Part shown: positions 14,101 through 25,999 of the stretch, one piece after another | Numbering within the stretch: the first letter of the stretch is position 1 | How the letters are laid out: the number at the start of each line of letters is the position of its first letter | Source: Apus apus | Lineage: Eukaryota > Chordata > Aves > Apodiformes > Apodidae | Direction: 5' to 3' | Assembly (NCBI RefSeq): GCF_020740795.1 | Contig: NC_067282.1 | Location: forward strand, 174,720,274-174,784,273 | DNA: 64,000 nucleotides | Position numbers and translations under genes: made by a program | The notes under the pieces: model-generated | The model's input: only the letters and a program-made list of their open reading frames with translations | Databases searched by the model: none | Told to the model about the DNA's origin: nothing

Positions 14101-16311
14101 TTAGTTTTCTCCCTTTCAGATTGTTTTAGACTTTTTTTTGTCTTCAGAGTTACAACTCTGATTGAAAATGCTGTTATGCCATCTGGTAAATCTCCCATGC
14201 TGTGAGAAAACAATTTCCCACTCTTCTGCCAACACGAATATCCAGTTTAGATTATTAAAACTCAAGGCATCATTACATTAATCTGCAAAAAAAATGCAGT
14301 CAGCAGGACAAAGTTCTAGCAGTTTCACAACCTCTAATATTGTTATTCAAAATGAAGTTTTGCCACAATCCACTAGGAAGAAGGAAAGTTTAAGTCTGGA
14401 TGATAAAACTGCCAGCAGATACACATGTTTGAAAGAAACAGATCTTGAATGAAGAAACCAGTCAAGAGCTGGTCTTATCTATCCAGAATGGGCCAAACTT
14501 ATCTGTGCATAGATGAGACAGCCTTGCATTACAGTCAGTGGGATCTTACCCACACAAAAGTGAATTTGATTAAGAGGAAGTAGCACAGAAGCCAAAATGT
14601 TAGAAAGAATAGATCACAAATTTCCTGTCTCACAGCCGTGCAGAGAAGGTGGCAAATACTCTTTTTATTGCCAGTTGGGTCTTTCACACAGGTGAAACAG
14701 AAGTTTCAGATCATATGCACAATGATAAAAGACGAGTGAGAGTTAATGCACAGCTTTATTCTCTAAAAGCCTATTAGTGCTTATTTGCAAAGTTAAAAGT
14801 CTGAGTCACTCCATTTTGATATGTGAAAATCCTAAACAGTTTGCAAGGAGCTGCAGATATTCTTTCTGACCTTGTGTTAAAATGAGGAAGATTAGCAGTT
14901 CTCAACTCTGCTGATGCTTAGGGGTCCTTATTTCCAGCAGCTGATCTGGCACTTTGAGTGCAATACATAACTAATGTATGGTAAGGACCATGGTAAGGAC
15001 ACCTTGGATTCTGGAAGAAAAAGCAAGGTATCTGTAAGGTACCAACATCATAAATGTTTGAAAGACTCCTGATAGCAGTGTGTTGTTTGCCTTTCAGACG
15101 GCTGCGTAGATTCTGGGGTCCACACCTTTGACTTCCACTTCAGCCTTCCTCCAAGTATTCCCTCCACATTCACCAGCAAAATTGGCAGCATCTCCTACTT
15201 TGTTAAAGGGACTTGCTGCAGCCACCAGACTGTCTTAGCCCGAGAAGAGAGACATTTACTGTTGCAAGGAGCTGCTGGTGACTGCAGAAGACATGTGAAA
15301 GACAAGGTAAGGAGAAAAAACTGTCTGAGTTGCACACACACAGACCTACCCTATTCTGATCCAGAGCTGTAACTGCTTACTAATGTGTGTCCATGTGCCT
15401 CTCCATGAACTTTTAGCTCTTATCTTCCTGCTTTTAGCATTCAAATGACGCTTTAATGTCTTCTGCCATCTTTGTCCTAAGGCTTGCACCAAGATGTTTC
15501 TTTTCTAGCATGCAAGATACATTGTAAAACTTCAAGAGTAACATGTAGCAAGAGTTTGGGCTCCAGGATGAAAGAAAAGGGAGGTTATTCTCTTGCTTTG
15601 AAGTCCAGGTCTTGGTCAAGCATTACCAACTTTGCCCATGTGGTGTTTGGGAATCGGCCAGTATCCAGCAACATGAACTCACCATGCTTTGTCTTTCTGC
15701 TCACCCTCTCCATGCAGGCCTCACTGGTGATGGAAGCTAGGAAGGATGTAGTTTATTTCTGCTGCTTCAGTCGTGGCTTTGTGATCCTTCAGATTTCCCT
15801 GGAAAAAAACATATTTTGTCCTGGAGAAACCATTGTCTTTGTAACAGATATTGCAAACAGGACACCCAGGCATGTTAGAAAGGTTGTTTTTGCTGTGCAC
15901 TGCATCGTCCGGTATAGTGGCTTCAGCAGCAGGGGAGAACAACGCTACTTGGAAGACCAAAGCGAAGTGACAAGGTTGGAGTCCCAGACAAATGTGGTTC
16001 CCTTTGAGGATAAGAAATTTACCAATGCACTGGTTCTGCCAAAACCCCTGCCTGTCACCAGCACTCTCCAGGAAAATAAAATAATGGCATTCAGGTATGA
16101 GCTGGTAGGCACCTCTGACCTTCCTTGTACCACATCCACCATTGAGGGAAGGGTGCCCATCATCATAGAAGCCACAAAGGAACATTCCTCTGTGGAGCAC
16201 AGCAGCACGACTCTGCAAGAAAATGAAGGTGACATCTCAAATGGGGTAAACCTTCACAGAGACATTTCTGAGACTGGCCCAGGAGCAACTGCCAGTGGAT
16301 TCACAAAATAA
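10904..16311 (+). CDS. ARRDC5: Arrestin domain-containing protein 5 (three exons: 10904-11156, 15098-15306, 15718-16311)
   Basis: The joined exons give 351 codons plus TAA, close to the ~340 aa of mammalian ARRDC5. The arrestin N-domain spans about residues 5-150, with the opening strand LVLP and the GxHxFxFxFxLP-type motif at residues 91-103 (HTFDFHFSLPP). The arrestin C-domain spans about 165-307, with the CPGE turn at 188-191 and a closing VPIII strand. The short tail has no PPxY motif, unlike ARRDC1-4 and TXNIP, so direct recruitment of NEDD4-family ligases by that route is not expected. Alpha-arrestins are cytosolic adaptors for membrane-protein trafficking; mammalian ARRDC5 is mainly known from testis and spermatid formation. 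Both introns have GT-AG ends and phases agree (1, then 0), so this is an intact gene and not a retrocopy. The ARRDC5 assignment rests on remembered family sequence, so a different alpha-arrestin paralogue is the main alternative. Confidence 0.88.
11157..15097 (+). other. ARRDC5 intron 1 (about 3.9 kb)
   Basis: The intron starts gtaaaa and ends tgtttgcctttcag, a good pyrimidine-rich acceptor. It contains an old minus-oriented CR1 fragment at 11682-11955 and a short direct repeat (atggtaagga, twice) near 14979-15000. No additional exon was found. Confidence 0.8.
11682..11955 (-). mobile_element. CR1 LINE 3' fragment, old and diverged
   Basis: On the + strand it begins ACAGAATCAGAGAAAGGTTG and continues through AGGTTGGAAAGGAACTCTGGAGATCATCTA, the reverse complement of an avian CR1 3' end. 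It then follows the CR1 pattern through 'ttgcttcttgtcatgtca' and 'gaaaagagactggctc'. No open reading frame survives. The right-hand edge is approximate. Confidence 0.8.
15098..15306 (+). CDS. ARRDC5: ARRDC5 coding exon 2
   Basis: The exon lies between acceptor ctttcag|ACGG and donor GACAAG|gtaagg and completes codon 85 through residue 154. It carries the most diagnostic stretch, HTFDFHFSLPPSIPSTF (93-109), typical of the arrestin_N domain, then a YFVKGTCC strand and the closing RHLLLQG. It is too short and too split to be visible as an ATG-initiated open frame; it was found from family similarity and splice sites. Confidence 0.87.
15307..15717 (+). other. ARRDC5 intron 2 (411 bp)
   Basis: The intron runs from gtaagg to ctctccatgcag. 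Its last ~234 bp (from an ATG at 15484) stay open in frame with exon 3. An in-frame TAA soon after the donor means that full intron retention would truncate the protein after exon 2. Confidence 0.8.
15718..16311 (+). CDS. ARRDC5: ARRDC5 coding exon 3 (terminal)
   Basis: This exon encodes residues 155-351 and the stop codon, in frame 0 after the catgcag acceptor. It contains the whole arrestin_C domain: FCCFSRGFVILQISLEKNIF (168-187), CPGETIVFVTDI (188-199), then FAVHCIVRYSGF and FRYELVGTSDLP strands. The CC pair at 169-170 is also present in mammalian ARRDC5 as I recall it. The last ~45 residues are polar and probably disordered. An antisense open frame of 165 codons (15721-16218) is a shadow of this exon. 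Confidence 0.9.
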   Translation, partial: ASLVMEARKDVVYFCCFSRGFVILQISLEKNIFCPGETIVFVTDIANRTPRHVRKVVFAVHCIVRYSGFSSRGEQRYLEDQSEVTRLESQTNVVPFEDKKFTNALVLPKPLPVTSTLQENKIMAFRYELVGTSDLPCTTSTIEGRVPIIIEATKEHSSVEHSSTTLQENEGDISNGVNLHRDISETGPGATASGFTK

Positions 16312-16312
16312 A
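16307..16312 (+). promoter_or_regulatory. AATAAA poly(A) signal overlapping the ARRDC5 stop codon
   Basis: The last codons AAA TAA followed by AAA create a canonical AATAAA hexamer that includes the stop codon. A T-rich stretch follows at once (GGTTTTT). If used, the 3' UTR would be only about 10-30 nt. An alternative AATAAA lies far downstream at 18821-18826. Confidence 0.45.
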
Positions 16313-18070
16313 AGGTTTTTCTGCAAAATCCATATGCACTAACTGTATGCTTTCACATAGAAGCCTGCGTTTGCAGCAACACACCACTGATTCCCAAAAC
16401 AAGAGGGATAAAGCTAGCCAAAGCCCAGGGTCAGAGAGCCACATCAAGGGAGCCTGTAATACTGTTAAGCTGACTCCTGGTAACTGGATAAAGAAAAGCA
16501 GGAGACTCAGCAGTGGCCTAGGCAGAGAGGGGACACTTTGCGGGCCCAGAAGATGCCCATGCTCTTGTCCATTAGAAAACAGCTCCATACGGAGCACACA
16601 CTGAGCGAGCTGGTGGACAGTGTGGTTCTGGGGTAGGCTGAGATAGCAGGTGGTCATCCTGCCATGCAGAGGGACTGGGGGCTGGACAAGGAGCTGATTC
16701 TGGGGTAATGAAATGTGTGTTCCCCACACTGCAACCATGTGCACATGTCAGTGAGGATGACCAGGAGGTTTTAGGGTTAGAAGGTAATTTATTAGCGTTT
16801 ATTAACATTTGCTGAGCTTCTAATAATGCAGTTTATCTGCTACATTGCCGGTATCTAAACTGGATGTATAGTCCACTGGTTGATGCAGCTGTGCCCTGCA
16901 ACAGGCCGCTGCTGTGGTTCACCCCAGTGGGTGCCACCCAGGGAGGGCTGCCCTGCCTGGGCTCCCTGAGGGCTCCCGCCCCATCCCCAGGCTCTCCCAG
17001 TGGCACCTGGCCTCCATTGCCCCTTGGCACAACCTCAATCCCACAGCAGGGCTCTTGTGGCAGTCCTCTGGTGGGACTCACCTACCAGCACAGCTGTGAC
17101 CTCAGCTAATGCTTAGACTCATCAAGTCATAAAATCTTATTGGTTGGAAAAGACAATTAAGATCATCAAGTCAAACTCTTAAGCAAGCAGCATCTTGCGA
17201 GCACCCCTGCATCTCCACATTTAGTTCAACAGAAAGGGCAGTGAGGAGTGGGAAAGATAGCTGAAAAACAGTGGGTGTCCCTGGCCACCTTCCTTATGTC
17301 TGTTCCTGTTACCCAGCAACCCTTATGGGACCAAGAAACCACCATCTACCCCTGCGGCTCAGCCCCACTTAAATACCTGTGTGCATCTCAGCACCCCCCA
17401 CCTCCAGCCCACCGTTGTGCTTTTGCACACTTGCCTTCTGGCACACTGTTTTTTACAAGAGCCAAAGGTTTTTCCTTGTCTCCAGATCAAAATAGCCAAC
17501 ACCAGGCAGGCTGGGAGCAGAGGATCCATGCCAGCATCCTGCTCCTGCAGCCCTGAGGGCCCCATGCTGGGGGACACTGCATCTCACCCATGCTGTAGTA
17601 CCCTGACACCAACATGAGACAGAGGTTTCACAGATGACGTGTATGGGCAAAGGAAACTTTTCTATCTGTGCCTCATGAAGTCATGGGATGGAAGATGCAG
17701 GCTGAAGCCTTGCTCCACTCCTTGCCCCATCACCAGAGTAGAACAGAGGTGCTTGCTGCTGGATGAGGCGTCTCACTGCTCTGTGACCAGACCCTCTTGC
17801 TTGCAAGGAGCCCTGGCTTTCTTCTGCCGTCTGTGGAGATTGTTCAGAAATTAGATTACCCCGACCAACTTCAGTTTACAGCAGCAGCAGGTCTGGTAGC
17901 AGTGACTTCCCATGTGCTTTTGGCAGCAAACAGCCCAGCAGCCCCAGCCCAGGATTTTCCATGCCCGTGGCTCCACTGGCAAAACACCCCAGCCTGCACG
18001 TGGGCTGAGACACAGCATAGCTACTCATAGCCTTCTGCTGCTCACATGTGCTCTCAGTGGGCTAGTTTCC
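16313..18070. other. GC-richer convergent intergenic block
   Basis: Two GC-rich segments lie just past ARRDC5, at about 16840-17110 and 17280-18050, separated by a small CR1 fragment. Several short overlapping open frames occur on both strands without domains or splice signals I trust. Part could be ARRDC5 3' UTR if a distal poly(A) site is used. Confidence 0.4.
17117..17215 (-). mobile_element. CR1 LINE 3' fragment, short
   Basis: The + strand reads as a degraded reverse complement of the CR1 end: CATAAAATC, then GGTTGGAAAAGACAATTAAG, then ATCATCAAGTCAAACTC, against the usual pattern of attcttaggttggaaaagacctctaagatcatc. It is strongly diverged and the edges are approximate. Confidence 0.65.
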
Positions 18071-21000
18071 CCTCATCTTATCCCAAAAAACAGCATTTAT
18101 CACACTGACACTGGCAGGGCCCTTTTACAACACAAACAAGACTGTGTATTGGGGTGCTATGTGCAGAATCCTATTACAAACAGGCTGTTGTTTTACAGGT
18201 CTCCCTATTTCATCATTCAAGCAAAAATTAATGCACTCACATCATATATGACAGAGACATGTTAGAAGAGTATTTTTCAATGCTTGTCTTTGGACTTCTA
18301 GCATTGCTTCTCTGTGACACTTGATACAGGTGAAGGAAAAATACAACCTGGTATAAATATTGAAGTTGCCATCACATAAACACTGGCAGTTCTTGCATTT
18401 ACTATGAAAAGGAATTTAGCTGCTTCCCCTTTTGCAAAATATCGCTTGCAAAGAAACAATAGGTTGTTATCATTTGGGAGGATAAAAGAACAGCTTTGTA
18501 ACAACTTTGCATGTTACTTGCTGTGATTTGAACCACTGTTGAAGTCTGTTTTCCAGACTCACAAGGTCTGAACCCAGGCTGAGATCTGCAAACCCTGGAA
18601 GCCAGTTGAGGAAGAAGCGAGGTAGTTCCACTTCTCATTATGGTCACCCTGCAGGCATTTTCATGGCAGGAGACAACGGGTGCCTGATGCTCGCAAAACT
18701 GCTTTCTGATTTAAAAAACTACATTTCTCCAGATGGAATATAATCCAGGGTGAAATATGCTTGATCGTGTTCCTGGGATGTTTTGTGCCGTGTCTGTGTG
18801 TTTGTGAATCTCATGAAGCAAATAAAATGTTTGATAGCAACAAACTAGCAAGGCCAAAGTCCCAAAAAATAAACAAGCAGTGGGATACCTGACTTCTGGG
18901 AACTTAGGGAAGTGATTTCATGTCTTAGCATTTTAATTTTCAATTGTACATTTGCATGTCTTTTGTATCCCAAATTCTTCAAGCAGTTCCTTTTCCAATC
19001 TTTATAGCCTTATTTGTTTAAGGCACTTATATGCTACTATGGTATAAAAAGTAGAAAGAGCAATACAAGGAGTGGGTATTTTGAGTGAAGTATGTTTTTC
19101 CAGTAGATAACAGAAGATGGAGCAGAGATGTCTAGGAAAAGACTTGTGAACTGCCTGGTGGATGGTAGATATTTTCATGTAAAATTGGAGCCATCAAAAC
19201 ACCAGGAGGGACATTTGGGCTATCTGCATTTATTCCTTCATGTGCCTTTTGCAAGGCACTAAAATACACCCAAATGAACTAGATGCTTTTGGACTTCAGT
19301 CAGACCAGTACTACTGTGTGTCTTAGTAACACTCTGTAGATCAACAGGGCTAAATGTTCAGGTGCAGTGAACTAAAATAACCATATAGCTCACACGGACC
19401 TGAGCTTGTACTTTTGTATGGCACTGCATTAATTTCAAGAACCTATTAGCACAGACTGCTTGCTTGCTAACGACCCATCACTGTGCTCTATTTAGTGATA
19501 TAGGTATTTCCTGGGCTTGAGAACTGAAAAAAACGCCCCACTCTATTAGGTGCAACAACACACATTTTCATGGAGATTTCATTAAATACTACACAATCAT
19601 CTTATGTGTAGTTGAGAGGTTCAACAAATAATTGTATTGGTCCTCCTAGGCAGACTTGCTGTGAAAATGGGCCAGAAAGCTACTGTTGACTTTTGCTGCA
19701 TCTGCTCTAGCTGCTTTTATATAAATAAACTCTTTAGACCTTGGAATCAATATTCTTTTTTCTTTTCCTTATTCTTTTCTGCTTTTTGAATGAACAATGC
19801 CTGAAGTCTCTCCAGGACCCCATAGGAGAGAGTTTGATCTCTGCCCCATTAGGGATTATTTCAGAGGAACAGCATTGATGCAGAGCTGGTGGAATTTGTG
19901 AGATGGCACATGTGAAGGGAAAATGGCTATACTGTCTGCTCACAATTAAATTTTAACCTTGCAAAGATTTTGGAAAATGTTCCAATTTTGTGTATTGTCA
20001 TGAAGCAAAAATAGAAGTTTTTCTTTTTCCAGTAACCATGGAAACATAGAAACAATGATTACTGGAAATTATCCATACTTGTGGGATCAGGTTGTGTTAT
20101 CACTGGATGACACAGGAGTAAAGCCACACATGCATCCTCAGCAGTGTTACCTGGCCAGGCTGCCACAGCTGACAGGGAATGAAACTCACAAAGGTCCTCA
20201 AACATCTGCAGCGGCTGGAGCCACTGCAGTTCTGGAATACATAAACTCTAGCTGCTCTTGGCTGTATCTGTTTCCAGCAAATGATTTTTTTAACAGTTGC
20301 ATACTGAAAATGTGACCATGTCTGAGTATATTTCATAGTCCAAAAGATTTAGTAGTCACCAGCACATCAATTCTTTTTATGTCCCCTTAAATCTCCCAAA
20401 GGAAAGGTCAGCAAGGCATGCAGTATCTCAGAAGTGGTCACCATCAACATTATTTAAAGGGAGGAAAAGTCCTTCAATACTTTTTTTTTCAAGGCTGTTT
20501 TTGAATAGGATAGTCTCATATTACCTAGTTCCTTAGCCTTTGTCTTTCTATCCTTTAAAATTACACAGGCTCTTCAGGTAAGCTACTGCTTTAAGACACA
20601 AATGTGGATTAAATGGTATTGATCCGCTTGATCTTTGTACATTCATCCTCTCCTTAACTGCTTAAAACTCCCGGTTTTCTGCAAAGCTGTCAATGTCCCT
20701 GTCACATTTGTTTAAAGAATCTGCCACCATCCCAGACAAGAACTTGACCAGAGCTAGCTTTCTTCTGATTGCCTCTTCTACACTTGCTGGGAGGCAAGGG
20801 CTCCTTAGTTGCACTAGGTGAGCCTTAATTAAAATAAAACAAACCCCTGACCAGCCTAGTCTTCATCCACATTGCATGCAAGCATTGGTTTGTAATCTGT
20901 TTTCCTTTTTGGAGACCTTCCAATACTCTTCCATGTGCAGGCATACACAAGGCCAGTAACTGAAATGAACTATGAATGGAAGACAGAGAAAAAGAAGGGG

Positions 21001-21629
21001 TTTTTTTCTGTTAATCTAAATGATTTTTCAGTTAATAAAGATCACAGTATGGCTGTATAGATTAATGACTCAGGCAATGCATAAATTCAGTTATCCAATT
21101 TGTTTCCTGCTGACCATTCCAAAAAAGTTTTCCAAAAAGGTAATAATCCATTCTCTTTGTGAGTACTACCGGTTCTTCCTGATGAATTATAATAAAGTAT
21201 GAGTCTTTCATGAGTAATTTTAAACATTTACTCAGGGTAATTGATTACATGAGCCAAGGATTGCAAATTGAAGAGATAATAGACTTCTTCAATATGCAAA
21301 TACAGTACCAGGCAATAAACAAATACCAGTTACATCAGTACGAAATATAATTACAAGTAACTTTTGCATCACAAAGAAACTGTCCTGCTTTTCTTCAGTG
21401 CTTGCATGCCACTTTCTGCTTTCAGTTATGCCTGTGTAGCATCTAGTGAGAGCTGGTGTGGATTCATTTCCACAGGGCAGAATAGAATCAACCTTTACAG
21501 AGCCACACTCACCTCTTGATAGCATTGGCTTCACACTTATCAGGGTTTGCACATAATTTGATCAGCTCCGTTTATTACTACTGGGGATGTCTTTAGGAGA
21601 TTTCTCCTAGTGGCAACATTTATACAGCA
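18071..21629. other. Intergenic, no gene seen
   Basis: This is ordinary AT-rich sequence between convergent genes. An AATAAA at 18821-18826 could be a distal ARRDC5 poly(A) signal, but nothing else supports that. A canonical AATAAA-like context also occurs near the + strand ATAAATAAAC at about 19720. No RNA gene or repeat family was recognised. Confidence 0.4.
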
Positions 21630-21633
21630 ATAC

Positions 21634-21808
21634 TGAGAAGGTTATGGAACAAGTTGCTCAGGGAGGTTGTGCTGTCTTCATCCTTGGATATTTCCAAGAC
21701 TTGCAAAGAAAAAGCTCTGAGCAACCTGGTTTGAACTCAGAGCTGACCTGGATTTTCTCAGGAATTTGGCTAGAAAGCCCTTCCAACCTGAATTATGCTA
21801 TGAACCTA
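21634..21808 (+). mobile_element. CR1 LINE 3' fragment
   Basis: The pattern runs from GGTTATGGAACAAGTTGCTCAGGGAGG through a TCATCCTTGGATATTTCCAAGAC segment and CTCTGAGCAACCTGGT to CCCTTCCAACCTGAATTATGCTATGA, which is the CR1 3' region in sense orientation. It is diverged and non-coding. Confidence 0.75.
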
Positions 21809-23740
21809 TGGAAGTGAAGGGCAAGTAAGCAGAGAGGAAAGGAAGAGCCCAGATGGAAACTGCAGAGTGATTTTGAGGATGTTGAGAATCAAAGAGATTT
21901 AAATAGCGAGAAAAGGGATTAAAGGAACCCATAGGAAAAAGAAACAATGAAAAAAAATTAGTATCTGAGGAAATATTTTGATCCATCTTGATCTTTCTCT
22001 CTGAAAGATGGCAAAAAGGAGGGACCAAACAAGCAGCTATTATTGATTTTTTTAGAAACAGATTTACATTTCAATTTGGGTTATTATGACTCCTTTCTGC
22101 TTATCTTTCTCATTTCCCTGGCAATAGGTAGGAATTACACCATGACCAGCCACACTAGCAGCACTTGTCTGCCTGAAGAGAAGAAAGAAGCCTGCTCTTA
22201 AAAATCTCCAGCCTTGAAGCTATACCAGGCAGGACACACTGGGTCTCTGTGTGAACATGCTCAAATCTGCTTTTCCCCAGGAACTGAAGAGCTAGAATAA
22301 AGGCAGACTTGAGGCAAACATCTATGATGTTCACATGGCTCATGTCTCCTTTGAATGTAGGTGTGAGCAAGGCAGGTTACTTGCAACAGGAGAGGCAGGG
22401 CTCCTGTCCTAAAGAAGTTACAGAGTTATGTGTCTTCTTGAATAAATACATTGAGTCACAAAAATAACTCACTCTGTGAACATTGCTTGTTCAGAGGACC
22501 CACAACCTTTCTGGATGTACTGTACAGTATTGCAATGAACCATGTTCACACTAGATCTGTCCCTGCTTTGGCAGAATCTCCTTGTCTGGGCAGAGTCTGT
22601 GTACAGATGGCACTGAATCAGTCACAGCAATTATAGGCCTTTGGTGGGTGATTCGAGGTTTAGGTCACCAACAATAAAAATGTATTTGAAATAAAATCAG
22701 AAGAATGAAACAGGCTTTAGGAAGAAAGGAAAAAAAAATTTTAAAAAAGGAAGAGAAGAGGGAATTCAATATGCAGAGAAGTGCTCCAGATGTTACAAAG
22801 CAGCATGAGCCCCAGGTCTATAACCTGCCTGCAGGAATCAGATGAGCTGCTCTTCTGCAGACCCCAATTGTTGCACATCAAAGAAAAGCATGAGATTAGA
22901 AGTATCTCTGTGACTGTGCTGCTGCTGTAACATACATTTCTGAAAGGATTTTATGCTACTTCACTTCTCTTTGCAAACCAGCTGGATTCATGCTTTTCTT
23001 CTCTCCAATAAGAAGATCGCTGTGGAGAGTACCAGCCTCATGGGGTTTTTCCATCATAACTTTCTTCCCCACTCCCATTCAGAAAACTACCCCTTTGCTC
23101 CAAACAGTGAGAAGCTGCAACATCCTCCTGTGCAGAGGAAGTGTTAGAAGGGAAATAAGATGGTGTTAAGACCTACTCACCCAGAAGAGTCTATCACCCA
23201 GAAATCATCTGGAACCTGAGAACTGCTTGTGAGCATTTGATAACACAGACCTGCTCCTTCTGTTTGAATATCTGAAAAGGATGGGAAGGATTCCTAGGGA
23301 TCTGTTGTCTCTTCATTTGTCCCCTTGTGTTCCTAGGCAACAGGACTTCCATTTATATTGATTTACCTCTGAAATGGTCACATAAACCATTATTCACCTC
23401 AAGACTGTGGAACTCACAGACCAGACTTCCACCTTTCACCTGTCCTTGGTTGTCCTACCTGGAGTGTGTGCATATCAGGCATCACAATGACATATCACAT
23501 CACATTCAGGGAGACCAGGCTCCCCACACAACATTTTGAGTGCACAGGGAAATGATCAACCCTTTTGTCATATGTGACTTAGAATGGATGGACATGAGAG
23601 ACCATGTGGCAGAAGAGCTAGTCTTGTCTGGTGCTGCAGTGGCATCTCTGTTGATAAAGAGACTGCAACAGATTGTTAATAAATACAAGTCTGAAACTTT
23701 GCGTGTCACTGGCCATAATCCCAAGCACAGGGTCAGAGAT
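21809..23740. other. Intergenic, no gene seen
   Basis: The sequence is non-repetitive with short open frames only. The segment just left of the next CR1 fragment (about 23330-23730) keeps two consecutive open frames of about 70-80 codons on the + strand, but no domain was recognised. Confidence 0.4.
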
Positions 23741-23880
23741 CACACAGAATCACAGAATCTTAGGGATTGGAAGGGACCTTAAAAGATCACTTAGACCAGC
23801 CCTCCTGCCAGAGCAGGATCACCTAGAGCACATCACACAGGAACGCATCCAGGCGGGTTTTGAATGTCTCTAGTGAAGGG
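23741..23880 (-). mobile_element. CR1 LINE 3' end
   Basis: The + strand starts CACAGAATCACAGAATCTTA, the reverse of the CR1 terminal repeat, then GGGATTGGAAGGGACCTT and CAGCCCTCCTGCCAGAGCAGGATCACCTAGA. This is a well-preserved CR1 end with an approximate inner edge at the FULL 5' truncation near 'tctctagtgaag'. Confidence 0.88.
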
Positions 23881-25999
23881 TCCCTCAGATATCTGATAAA
23901 TGTGTGTTTTGTCTATATACTGCACCAGGCAGCTACAAGTGAATCAACTTTATGCTCTTATTCACAGTTTGGTCTGTCTAATTTTTATGGTTCTTGTAAT
24001 CTGCTCAAGGTTTAAACTGATTGCTTTTAAATACAACCTAAAAAGCCAAACCACTCTTCTTGCAGGACTGTAACTACTTCAACTTCATGGCCTGAGATAA
24101 AAAGCCCTCTCCCACTGAGGCCCTCCTAGGAGGTTATTAAAATTAAGGGCAGTGTATTAAAAATCTGTTATGTCTTTTACTAGTGAGTCATTACCTGTTC
24201 ACTTGTGAGAAAATGAGCTTGCCAGTCTAGTAAGTATCTGAATTGCTGCCTTTCCAGTCTTTGAGAGGTGTCTGCTCTTTGTTTCCAGGTGGTTGTCATG
24301 ATGGAGGCTATTCACCACAGGAAAAGCAATAATTTAACACATACTGTAATACAGTGAAGTAGCCCAGAGTATGATAATACTAGCTGGAGAGGAAAGAACA
24401 GAACAAATTTACCTTCTGCATAAATTAGACCAAAACGTAGTTTGGGGAAGCACACAGGGCAATTAAATGTTCTTCTTTGGTTTTACATTTTTTTAGGCAA
24501 TAGAAATGGAGGCAGACAAGATGAAGCAACCTGGAGTAGTAACTCATGGAGCAATGTAGAATAAAAGGGCAGAAGTAAATCATCTGGTTGACAGACTCGG
24601 TATTTTCGCCCAAGAGAATCAACTAATCCCTAGGCTCCTAACATACATACACATGCACATCTTTTACGACTGGATTTTAGACATATATATACATTTTTGT
24701 AAGCATGAATATTATTATTTAAGGTACTTTCTACAAACATTCTTACCTTCTATTTGCTCCATGTCATTTCTGTCTCAGCAAAGGTAATTGTTGAGGATTC
24801 TAAGGCAATTTATAGGCACCTGTGGGCTCATAAATCTGAGGTGCTTATCCTAGAGATGTCTCTATGTATGCTATTTTTGGCAGTATCTGTCATCCATCAC
24901 TGTGCACTGTATCTATGGTAAAGAAAGAACTATTGTACCAAATCTAATCTCTGACAAAGCAGACATGAGCCAGCCCTGTAGTGAGGGCAGCTGCTAGATA
25001 GTTTATTATTGAAAGCAGAATGGAGACGTGCAGTGCGTGAAAAACTGACACTTCCTTCCTCCTATGGGAAGTGTCTTCCCTCTTATTAACTTCTTCAGAA
25101 AAAGAAAATAAAAATATTTTTTAAACTGTGTAATAGTTTGGCTTTTGGGAAAAGCTCAGTCATCCATATCAAGGTCCCAGTGATGGGTACTAGCCTAGAA
25201 AGCTTTTCAGAGTGCTTTGATTTAGCAAAGCATTCCAGAATATTTATAATGAACAACAGTTGAAAACAATCAATGTTCTTAGACGATGAATATTTCCATT
25301 TTGGGTAACCAATTTTAGGTCCCAGGCTCCCATGGACCCTTTTACCGTTAGAAAAAGAGGACAAGTTGCTTCAGAAGACTAAGGATGACTCTGCACTAGT
25401 AGCTCAGTTCAGGAATGCAGTTTAGATTGTGCTCACTTACTCTCTCCTAATTCGAATTGTTGGTCTCTGAACTCATACGAGATTTGTCCAAAACGTAGTC
25501 CAGCCACTGCTGTGTATTTAGTTTATACGGACCAGACAAGTGCTAAAATGAAGAAAATGCCTCAAAAGCACTAACTGTGGGCACTGGGTCCTCAGCACCA
25601 ACTGTTTCACTCCACAAACCCATTCCTTCTGACTTGTGCTACTTACTAATGCGAGATAAATGGCCAAGTTTGGCACTGAATCACCTTTAAGGTGTTAACC
25701 CCCAGGTCTTTGCCTGCTTCAGAAGGAGCTTAGGGTAAGCCTAGCCACCTAAATCAGGCTTCTCAAACTTAACACTGAAGTTGAGAGTGGAAATACTCCT
25801 CTCTTCTCCCATCTCTCTCTGTCTTTACAGATGAGACCCCCACACAATTGAGGAGTCCTTCCTTCTTTAATTAAATTGTTGAGTTGACCATGGTGAGCAG
25901 CTACACTGAATCTTTGAACTTCTTATGAATTAATGATATAAGCAGTCTCTCTGCTTGACCATTAATTTAAATACTCATGCACAATCTAGGATTACTGGC
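23881..25999. other. Intergenic, no gene seen
   Basis: Unremarkable AT-rich sequence. No exon, RNA gene or repeat family was recognised. Confidence 0.4.

Noticed and set aside
15721-16218. 165-codon minus-strand open frame
   Set aside because: It lies exactly antisense to ARRDC5 exon 3, whose + strand frame has clear arrestin_C similarity. The antisense frame has no domain, so it is a shadow.
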